Assembly (NCBI GenBank): GCA_032622095.1 | Contig: CP136063.1 | Span: 274,033,426 to 274,097,425 of the forward strand | Reading direction: 5' to 3' | DNA length: 64,000 bases | From: Siphonodentalium dalli | Taxonomy: Eukaryota; Mollusca; Scaphopoda; Gadilida; Siphonodentaliidae | Part shown: positions 1-9,023 of the stretch, one piece after another | How positions within the stretch are numbered: position 1 is the stretch's first letter | Layout: each line of letters begins with the position of its first letter | The notes under the pieces: model-generated | What the model saw: only the letters and a program-made list of their open reading frames with translations | Database searches by the model: none | Told to the model about the DNA's origin: nothing | Made by a program: the position numbers and the translations under genes

Positions 1-188
1 ACATACCATGAATATACTAACAATGAGCGTTCTTTATTGGTAACATACCAGGAGTAAGACTAACAATGAACGCTCTTTATTTAAAACATATCAGGAATAG
101 ACTAACAATGAGCGTTCTTTATTTGTAACATACAAGGAGTAAGACTAACAATGAACGCTCTTTATTTGTAACAAACCAGGAATAGACT

Positions 189-234
189 ATATAACAATGA
201 GCGTTATTTATTTGTAACAAACCAGGAATAGACT
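189..234 (+). repeat. 46-bp monomer variant with TATA insertion
   Basis: Four extra bases (tata) stand between the gact tail of one monomer and the aacaatg head of the next, giving 46 bp. This tatataac form recurs once per phasing unit just downstream of the ttaaaacata landmark, for example near 6,495, 12,155, 20,700, 37,700 and 51,358. A sister form, tatatagc, lies further into the long units near 1,083, 13,050, 18,578, 21,593, 33,560, 38,595, 43,588 and 47,429. It also occurs six times between 52,240 and 62,250. Both are useful alignment landmarks. Nothing suggests a functional TATA box. Confidence 0.9.
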
Positions 235-574
235 AACAATGAACGCTCTTTATTTTTAACATACAATGTGTAAGACTAACAATGAACGCTCTTTATTTGT
301 AACGTACCAGGAATAAGACAAACAATGAACGATCTTTATTTGTAACATGCCATGAATATACTAACAAGGAACGCTCTTTATTTGTAACATACAATGATCA
401 AGACTAACAATGAACGGTCTTTATTGGTAACAAACAATACATAGACTAACAATGAACGCTCTTTATGTGTAACATACCAGGAATAAGACTACCAATGGAC
501 GTTCTTTGTTGGTTACATACCAGGAATAGACTAACAATAAACGCTCTTTGTTTGTAACATACCAGGAATAGACT

Positions 575-617
575 AACAATGAACGCTCTTTATTTGTAAC
601 ATACCAGGAATAAGACT
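575..617 (+). repeat. Reference 43-bp monomer (aataagact tail)
   Basis: This differs from the 42-bp form by one extra A in the tail (aataagact instead of aatagact). A related 43-bp tail reads gagtaagact. Each 43-bp monomer shifts the minus-strand frame, which is why the open frames in the array end where 43-bp monomers begin. The 43-bp form predominates in the dimeric blocks and is interspersed elsewhere. Confidence 0.93.
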
Positions 618-871
618 AACAATGAATGATCTTTATTGGTAACATACCAGGAATAGACTAACAATGAACGCTCGTTATTGGTTATTTACCAGGAGGTGAC
701 TAACAGAGAACGCTCTTTATTTGTAACATACCATGAATAAGACTAACAATGGACGTTCTTTGTTGGTTACATACCAGGAATAGACTAACAATGAACGCTC
801 TTTATTTGTAACATACCAGGAATAAGACTAACAATGAGCGTTCTTTATTTGTAACATACCAGGAATAGACT

Positions 872-913
872 AACAATGAACGCTCTTTATTTGTAACATA
901 CCAGGAATAGACT
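872..913 (+). repeat. Reference 42-bp monomer
   Basis: This is a clean example of the commonest monomer. It runs from aacaatg through the gaacgctc core and the tttatttg and taacatacc blocks to the aggaatagact tail. It has 14 G or C in 42 positions and a single CpG, inside the core. Because 42 is a multiple of three, runs of this form keep one minus-strand reading frame open. Monomer phase is arbitrary, and I chose the phase that starts after gact. Confidence 0.95.
886..891 (-). promoter_or_regulatory. AATAAA hexamer on the minus strand, once per typical monomer (example)
   Basis: Read on the minus strand, the tttatt of each typical monomer is AATAAA, the canonical metazoan polyadenylation hexamer. 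The same strand carries a TG-rich stretch (tggtatgtt) within the next 30 or so bases. Dimeric type B monomers (tttgttgg) lack the hexamer. It is repeated roughly every 42 bp across the 42-bp runs. The match is seen in the sequence; use as a cleavage signal is only inference and needs minus-strand transcription. Confidence 0.35.
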
Positions 914-1171
914 AACAATGGGCATTCTATATTGGTAACATACCAGGAGTAAGACTAGCAATGAACGCTCTTTATTTATAACATACCAGGAATAGACTAA
1001 CAATGAGCGTTCTTCATTTGTAACATACCAGGAGTAAGACTAACAATGAACGCTCTTTATTTTTAACATACCAGGAATAGACTATATAGCAATGAGCGTT
1101 CTTTATTTGTAACATACTAGGAATAGACTAACAATGAACGCTCTTTATTTGCAACATACCAGGAATAGACT

Positions 1172-1191
1172 AACAATGAACGTTCTTTATT
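1172..1191 (+). other. Imperfect dyad around the monomer CpG (example)
   Basis: The segment aacaatgaacgttctttatt is centred on a CpG. The inner eight bases, gaacgttc, form a perfect palindrome, and 8 of the 10 symmetric pairs across the 20 bp are complementary. Other monomers carry gaacgctc or gagcgttc, which are exact reverse complements of each other. Variation at the two symmetric positions (A/G and C/T) therefore preserves pairing between neighbouring monomers. A dimeric DNA-binding protein or hairpin formation would be plausible readings, but neither is shown. Confidence 0.75.
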
Positions 1192-1539
1192 TGTAACATA
1201 CCTGGAATTAGACTAACAATGGACGTTCTTTATTTGTAACATACCAGGAATAGACTAACAATGAGCGTTCTTTATTTGTAACATACCAGGAATAAGACTA
1301 GCAATGAACGTTCTGTATTTGTAACATACCAGGAATAGACTAGCAATGAACGCTCTTTATTTGTAACATACCAGGAATAGACTAACAATGGACGTTCTTT
1401 ATTTGTAACATACCAGGAATAGACTAACAATGGACGTTCTTTATGTGTAACATACCAGGAATAGACTAACAATGAGCGTTCTTTATTTGTAACATACCAG
1501 GAATAAGACCAACAATGGACGTTCTTTATTTGTAACATA

Positions 1540-2085
1540 TCAGGAATAGACTATCAATGGACACTCTTTATTTGTAACGTACCAGGAATATACTAGCAAT
1601 GAACGCTCTTTGTTTGTAACATACCATGAATAGACTAGCAATGAACGCTTTTTATTTGTTACATACAAGTAATAGACTAAAAATGAGCGTTCGTTATTTG
1701 TAACATACCATGAATAGACTAACAATGAACGCTCTTTATTTGTAACATACCAGGAATAGACTAGCAATGAACGCTCTTTATGTGTAACATACCAGGAATA
1801 TACTAACAATGATCGTTCTTTATTTGTAACATACCATGAATATACTAGCAATGAGCGTTCTTTATTTGTAACATACCAGGAATAGACTAACAATGAACGC
1901 TCTTTATTTGTAACATACCAGGAATAGACTAACAATGAGCGTTCTTTATTTGTAACATACCAGGAATAGACTAACAATGAACGCTCTTTATTTGTAACAT
2001 ACCAGGAATAGACTAACAATGAGCATTCTGTGTTGGTTACATACCACGAATAAGACGAGCAATGAACGCACTTTATTTGTAACAT
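1540..2085 (-). other. Spurious open frame in a run of 42-bp monomers; not a gene
   Basis: This is the longest type of open frame in the window, 181 codons on the minus strand, with near-identical copies at 22,050-22,595 and 34,017-34,562. Copies of 145, 159 and 131 codons lie further right; their lengths differ by whole 14-codon monomers. It encodes a 14-residue repeat, YSWYVTNKERSLLV, which is simply the monomer read in the one frame without stops. It ends where 43-bp monomers shift the frame. There is no conserved start outside the repeat and no domain or signal peptide, and indels in multiples of 42 follow the DNA monomer. I regard this and every shorter frame in the window as non-coding. 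Confidence 0.9.
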
Positions 2086-2226
2086 ACCAGGAATAGATTA
2101 GCAATGCACGCTCTTTATTTGTAACATACCAGGAATAGACTAACAATGAACGCTCTGTATTTGTAACATACCAGTAATAGATAAACAATTAACGCTCTTT
2201 ATTTGTAACATACCAGGAATAAGACT

Positions 2227-2290
2227 AACAATGAACGCTCATTATTGGTATGTGAATGATCTTTATTTGTAACATACCATGAATAAGACT
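2227..2290 (+). repeat. Fused monomer pair with net 22-bp deletion
   Basis: Two 43-bp monomers are fused into 64 bp. The sequence passes from attattggta straight to tgtgaatgatc, losing the acatacc-to-aacaa part of the first monomer. The same scar recurs near 22,750, 34,717, 39,709, 44,701, 48,543, 53,401, 57,249, 61,051 and 63,288, always just before a dimeric block. From 44.7 kb on, the adjacent gaatgatc reads gaattatc, so the scar predates the split of left and right subfamilies. Confidence 0.88.
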
Positions 2291-2925
2291 AACAATGGAC
2301 GTACTTTGTTGGTTACATACCAGGAATAAGACAGGCAATGAATGCTCTTTATTTGTAACATACCATGAATAAGACTAGCAATGGACGTTCTTTGTTGGTT
2401 AAATACCAGGAATAAGACTAGCAATGAACGCTCTTTATTTGTAACATACCAGGAGTAAGACTAACAATGAACGCTCTTTATTTGTAACTTACCAAGAGTA
2501 AGACTAACGATGGACGTTATTTGTTGTTTACATACCAGGGATAAGACTAGCAATGAACGCTCTTTATTTGTAACATGCAATGAATAAGACTAACAATTGA
2601 CGTTCTTTGTTGGTTACATACCAGAAATAAGACTAGCAATGAACGCTCTTTATTTTTAACATACCATGAATAAGACTAACAATGGACGTTCTGTGTTGGT
2701 TACATACCAGGATTAAGACTAGCAATGAACGCTCTTTATTTGTAACATACAATGAGTAAGACTAACTATGAACGCGCTTTATTTGTAACATACCAGGAAT
2801 AAACCAACAATGGACGTTCTTTGTTGGTTACATACCAGGAATAGATTAACAGTGAACGCTCTTTATTTGTAACATACCATGAATAAGACTAACAATGGAC
2901 GTTCTTTGTTGGTTACATACCAGGA
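2270..2925 (+). repeat. 86-bp dimeric block (archetype)
   Basis: Two 43-bp monomer types alternate here. Type B carries ggacgttctttgttgg followed by ttacatacc and usually follows aacaat. Type A carries gaacgctctttatttg followed by taacatacc and often follows agcaat. The alternation is broken in places by A-A neighbours. Equivalent blocks lie at about 6,575-6,945 (shortened), 9,215-9,865, 14,744-15,394, 22,780-23,435, 27,086-27,456 (shortened), 29,726-30,376, 34,747-35,402, 39,739-40,394, 44,731-45,525, 48,573-49,367, 53,431-54,225, 57,272-58,066, 61,078-61,865 and 63,316 to the window end. Units U4 and U6 have lost the block. Confidence 0.88.
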
Positions 2926-4872
2926 GTAAGACTATCAATGAGCGTTCTTTATTTGTAACATACAAGGAATAGACTAACAATGAACGCTCTTTATTAGTAA
3001 CATACCAGGAATAAGACTAACAATGAGCGTTCGCTATTTGTAACATACCAGGAATAAGACTAACAATGAGCGTTCTTTATTTGTAACATACCATGACTAA
3101 GACTGACAATGAACGGTATTTATTGGTAACATACAATGAGTAGACTTACAATGAACGCTCTTTATGTGTAACATACCAGGAATAAGACTAACAATGAACG
3201 ATCTTTATTTGTAACATACCATGAATATACTAACAAGGAACGCTCTTTATTTCTAACATACCATGACTAATACTAACAATGAACGGTCTTATTTTTAACA
3301 TACAATGAGTAAGACTAACATTGAACGCTCTGTATTTGTAACATACCAGGCATAAGACTAACAATGAACGATCTTTATTTGTAACATACCATGAATATAC
3401 TAACAATGAACGCTTTTTATGTGTATCATACCAGGAATAAGACTAACAATGAACGCTCTTTATTTGTAACATACCATGAACAAGAATAACAATGGACGGT
3501 CTTTATTTGTAACATACCACGAATAGACTAACAATGAACGCTCTTCAATTGTAACATACCAGGAATAGACTAACAATGAACGCTCTTTATTTGTAACATA
3601 CCAGGAATAGACTAACAATGAACGCTCTTTATTTGTAACATACCCGGGATAGACCAACAAAAAACGCTCTTTATTTGTAATATACCATGAATAGACTAAC
3701 AATGAACGTTCTTTATTTGTAACATACCATGAATAAACTAACAATGAACGTTCTTTATTTGTAACATACCAGGAATAAGACAAACAATGAACGCTCTTTA
3801 TTTGTAACATACCAGGAATAGTCTTACAATGAACGCTCTTTATTTGTAACATAACATGAATAGACTAGCAATGAACGCTCTTTATTAGTAACATACCAGG
3901 AATATAATAACAATGAATGCTCTTTATTTGTAACATACCAGGAATAGACTAACAATGAACGCTCTTTATTTGGAACATACCATGAATAGACTAAAAATGA
4001 ACGTTCTTTATTTGTAACATACCAGGAATAGAGTAACAATGAACGCTCTTTATTTGTAACATACCATGAATAGACTAACAATGAACGCTCTTTATTTGTA
4101 ACTTACCAGGAATAGACTAACAATGAACGTTCTTTATTTGTAACATACCAGGAATAGACTAACAATGAGCGTTCTTTATTTGTAGCATATTAGGAGTAAG
4201 ACTAACAATGAAAGTTCTTTATTTTTAACATACAATGAGTAAGACTAACAATGAACGCTCTATATTTGTAACATACCAGGCATAAGACTAACAATGAACG
4301 ATCTTTATTTGTAACATACCATGAATATATTAACAATGAACGCTTCGTATGTGTGTCATACCGGGAATAAGACTAACAATGAACGCTCTTTATTTGTAAC
4401 ATACCATGAATAAGAATAACAATGGACGGTCTTTATTTGTAACATACCACTAATAGACTAACAATGAACGCTCTTTAATTGTAACATACCAGGAATAGAC
4501 TAACAATGAACGCTCTTTATTTGTAACATACCAGGAATAGACTAACAATGAACGCTCTTTATTTGTAACATACCAGGGATAGACTAACAATTTACGCTCT
4601 TTATTTGTAATATACCATGAATAGACTAACAATGAACGTTCTTTATTTGTAACATACCAGGAGTAAGACTAGCAATGAACACTCTTTATTTGTAACATAC
4701 CAGGAGTAAGACTAACAATGAGCGTTCTTTATATGTAACATACCAGTAATATACTACCTATCAACGCTCTTTATATGTAACATACCAGGAGTAAGGCTAA
4801 CAATGAGCGTTCTTTATTTTTAACATACCAGGAATAAGATTAACAATGAGCGATCTTTATTTGTAACATACC

Positions 4873-6184
4873 AGGAATAGTCTTACAATGAACGCTCTTT
4901 ATTTGTAACATAACATGAATAGACTAGCAATGAACGCTCTTTATTAGTAACATACCAGGAATATAATAACGATGAACGCTCTTTATTTGTAATATACCAT
5001 GAATAGACTAACAATGAACGTTCTTTATTTGTAACATACCATGAATAAACTAACAATGAACGTTCTTTATTTGTAACATACCAGGAATAAGACAAACAAT
5101 GAACGCTCTTTATTTGTAACATACCAGGAATAGTCTTACAATGAACGCTCTTTATTTGTAACATAACATGAATAGACTAGCAATGAACGCTCTTTATTAG
5201 TAACATACCAGGAATATAATAACGATGAACGCTCTTTATTTGTAACATACCATGAATAGACTAACAATGAACGTTCTTTATTTGTAACATACCAGGAATA
5301 GAGTAACAATGAACGCTCTTTATTTGTAACATACCAGGAATAGACTAACAATGAACGCTCTTTATTTGTAACTTACCAGGAATAGACTAACAATGAACGT
5401 TCTTTATTTGTAACATACCAGGAATAGACTAACAATGAGCGTTCTTTATTTGTAGCATATTAGGAGTAAGACTAACAATGAAAGTTCTTTATTTTTAACA
5501 TACAATGAGTAAGACTAACAATGAACGCTCTATATTTGTAACATACCAGGCATAAGACTAACAATGAACGATCTTTATTTGTAACATACCATGAATATAT
5601 TAACAATGAACGCTTTTTATGTGTATCATACCAGGAATAAGACTAACAATGAACGCTCTTTATTTGTAACATACCATGAATAAGAATAACAATGGACGGT
5701 CTTTATTTGTAACATACCACGAATAGACTAACAATGAACGCTCTTTAATTGTAACATACCAGGAATAGACTAACAATGAACGCTCTTTATTTGTAACATA
5801 CCAGGAATAGACTAACAATGAACGCTCTTTATTTGTAACATACCAGGGATAGACTAACAATTTACGCTCTTTATTTGTAATATACCATGAATAGACTAAC
5901 AATGAACGTTCTTTATTTGTAACAAACCAGGAATAGACTAACTATGAGCGTTCTTTATTTGTAACATACCAGGAGTAAGACTAGCAATGAACACTCTTTA
6001 TTTGTAACATACCAGGAGTAAGACTAACAATGAGCGTTCTTTATATGTAACATACCAGTAATATACTATCGATCAACGCTCTTTATATGTAACATACCAG
6101 GAGTAAGGCTAACAATGAGCGTTCTTTATTTTTAACATACCAGGAATAAGATTAACAATGAGCGATCTTTATTTGTAACATACC
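4873..6184 (+). repeat. 1,312-bp internal tail duplication in U1
   Basis: This segment has no counterpart in U10 or U11. It is a rearranged near-copy of the preceding 1.3 kb. The alignment offset is 1,312 bp in its first part and 1,270 bp after one monomer is missing. A small inner duplication repeats the marker tagtcttac at 4,878 and 5,131 (253 bp apart). The junction lies where agcgatctttatttg continues as taacataccaggaatagtc instead of taacataccatgaattttc. The same insertion occurs in U7. Confidence 0.8.
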
Positions 6185-6384
6185 ATGAATTTTCTAACAA
6201 GGAACGCTCTTTATTGGTAATATACAATGAGTAGAGTAACAATGAACGCTCTTTATGTGTAATAAACCAGGAATAAGACTAACAATGCACGATCATTATT
6301 TGTAACATACCATGAATATACTAACAATGAGCGTTCTTTATTGGTAACATACCAGGAGTAAGACTAACAATGAACGCTCTTTAT

Positions 6385-9023
6385 TTAAAACATATCAGGA
6401 ATAGACTAACAATGAGCGTTCTTTATTTGTAACATACAAGGAGTAAGACTAACAATGAACGCTCTTTATTTGTAACAAACCAGGAATAGACTATATAACA
6501 ATGAGCGTTATTTATTTGTAGCATACCAGGAGTAAGACTAACAATGAACGCTCTTTATTGGTAACATACCAGGAGTAAGACTAACAATGGACGTTCTTTG
6601 TTGGTTACATACCAGGGATAAGACTAGCAATGAACGCTCTTTATTTGTAACATACCATGAATAAGACTAACAATGGACGTTCTTTGTTGGTTACATACCA
6701 GGAATAAGACTAGCAATGAACGCTCTTTATTTGTAACATATCAGGAGTAAGACTAACAATGAACGCTCTTTATTTGTAACTTACCAAGAGTAAGACTAAC
6801 AATGGACGTTATTTGTTGTTTACTTACCAGGGATAAGACTAGCAATGAACGCTCTTTATTTGTAACATGCAATGAATAAGACTAACAATTGACGTTCTTT
6901 GTTGGTTACATACCAGAAATAAGACTAGCAATGAACGCTCTTTATTAGTAACATACCAGGAATAAGACTAACAATGAGCGTTCGCTATTTGTAACATACC
7001 AGGAATAAGACTAACAATGAGCGTTCTTTATTTGTAACATACCATGACTAAGACTGACAATGAACGGTATTTATTAGTAACATACAATGAGTAGACTTAC
7101 AATGAACGCTCTTTATGTGTAACATACCAGGAATAAGACTAACAATGAACGATCTTTATTTGTAACATACCATGAATATACTAACAAGGAACGCTCTTTA
7201 TTTCAAACATACCATGACTAATACTAACAATGAACGGTCTTATTTTTAACATACAATGAGTAAGACTAACATTGAACGCTCTGTATTTGTAACATACCAG
7301 GCATAAGACTAACAATGAACGATCTTTATTTGTAACATACCATGAATATACTAACAGTGAACGCTTTTTATGTGTATCATACCAGGAATAAGACTAACAA
7401 TGAACGCTCTTTATTTGTAACATACCATGAACAAGAATAACAATGGACGGTCTTTATTTGTAACATACCACGAATAGACTAACAATGAACGCTCTTCAAT
7501 TGTAACATACCAGGAATAGACTAACAATGGACGCTCTTTATTTGTAACATACCAGGAATATACTAACAATGAACGCTCTTTATTTGTAACATACCATGGA
7601 TAGACCAACAATTAACGCTCTTTATTTGTAATATACCATGAATAGACTAACAATGAACGTTCTTTATTTGTAACATACCATGAATAAACTAACAATGAAC
7701 GTTCTTTATTTGTAACATACCAGGAATAAGACAAACAATGAACGCTCTTTATTTGTAATATACCAGGAATAGTCTTACAATGAACGCTCTTTATTTGTAA
7801 CATAACATGAATAGACTAGCAATGAACGCTCTTTATTAGTAACATACCAGGAATATAATAACAATGAACGCTCTTTATTTGTAACATACCATGAATAGAC
7901 TAAAAATGAACGTTCTTTATTTGTAACATACCAGGAATAGAGTAACAATGAACGCTCTTTATTTGTAACATACCAGGAATAGACTAACAATGAACGCTCT
8001 TTATTTGTAACTTACCAGGAATAGACTAACAATGAACGTTCTTGATTTGTAACATACCAGGAATAGACTAACAATGAGCGTTCTTTATTTGTAGCATATT
8101 AGGAGTAAGACTAACAATGAAAGTTCTTTATTTTTAACATACAATGAGTAAGACTAACAATGAACGCTCTATATTTGTAACATACCAGGCATAAGACTAA
8201 CAATGAACGATCTTTATTTGTAACATACCATGAATATATTAACAATGAACGCTTTTTATGTGTATCATACCAGGAATAAGACTAACAATGAACGCTCTTT
8301 ATTTGTAACATACCATGAATAAGAATAACAATGGACGGTCTTTATTTGTAACATACCACGAATAGACTAACAATGAACGCTCTTTAATTGTAACATACCA
8401 GGAATAGACTAACAATGAACGCTCTTTATTTGTAACATACCAGGAATAGACTAACAATGAACGCTCTTTATTTGTAACATACCAGGGATAGACTAACAAT
8501 TTACGCTCTTTATTTGTAATATACCATGAATAGACTAACAATGAACGTTCTTTATTTGTAACAAACCAGGAATAGACTAACTATGAGCGTTCTTTATTTG
8601 TAACATACCAGGAGTAAGACTAGCAATGAACACTCTTTATTTGTAACATACCAGGAGTAAGACTAACAATGAGCGTTCTTTATATGTAACATACCAGTAA
8701 TATACTATCGATCAACGCTCTTTATATGTAACATACCAGGAGTAAGGCTAACAATGAGCGTTCTTTATTTTTAACATACCAGGAATAAGATTAACAATGA
8801 GCGATCTTTATTTGTAACATACCATGAATTTTCTAACAAGGAACGCTCTTTATTGGTAATATACAATGAGTAGAGTAACAATGAACGCTCTTTATGTGTA
8901 ATAAACCAGGAATAAGACTAACAATGCACGATCATTATTTGTAACATACCATGAATATACTAACAATGAGCGTTCTTTATTGGTAACATACCAGGAGTAA
9001 GACTAACAATGAACGCTCTTTAT
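6385..9023 (+). repeat. Higher-order unit U2 (2,639 bp, internally deleted)
   Basis: U2 is a short unit. After the tatataac 46-mer the sequence passes to gcataccagg and directly into a shortened dimeric block (about 6,575-6,945), skipping the long 42-mer run of U1. About eight monomers are also missing from the end of the dimeric block compared with U3. The tail (7,411-9,020) matches the U1 tail at an offset of 2,639. U8 is its copy at 26,895. Confidence 0.87.

Larger units (their letters stand above)
81..6384 (+). repeat. Higher-order unit U1 (6,304 bp)
   Basis: U1 runs from one ttaaaacata landmark to the next. In order it holds the tatataac 46-mer, mixed 42/43-mers with a gaggtgac-type variant near 690, and a long 42-mer run at about 1,270-2,190. 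These are followed by the fused pair at 2,227, a dimeric block at 2,270-2,925, mixed monomers, 42-mer runs at about 3,460-4,630, and an inserted near-duplicate of that tail. It matches U7 at an offset of 20,510. Relative to the 5,034-bp unit U10 it has 1,312 bp inserted (about 4,873-6,184) and one 42-bp monomer fewer, which accounts exactly for the length difference. Confidence 0.88.

Noticed and set aside
189-234. TATA box promoter in the tatataac monomer
   Set aside because: It is a 4-bp insertion copied with the unit. No initiator, downstream transcript or other promoter feature is recognisable.
6060-6075. tatcgatc as a regulatory site (also near 8,707, 11,731, 14,236, 26,578 and 29,219)
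   Set aside because: It is a local monomer variant with alternatives cctatc and tctatc in other units. It is useful as a marker (it contains ATCGAT) but shows no sign of function.
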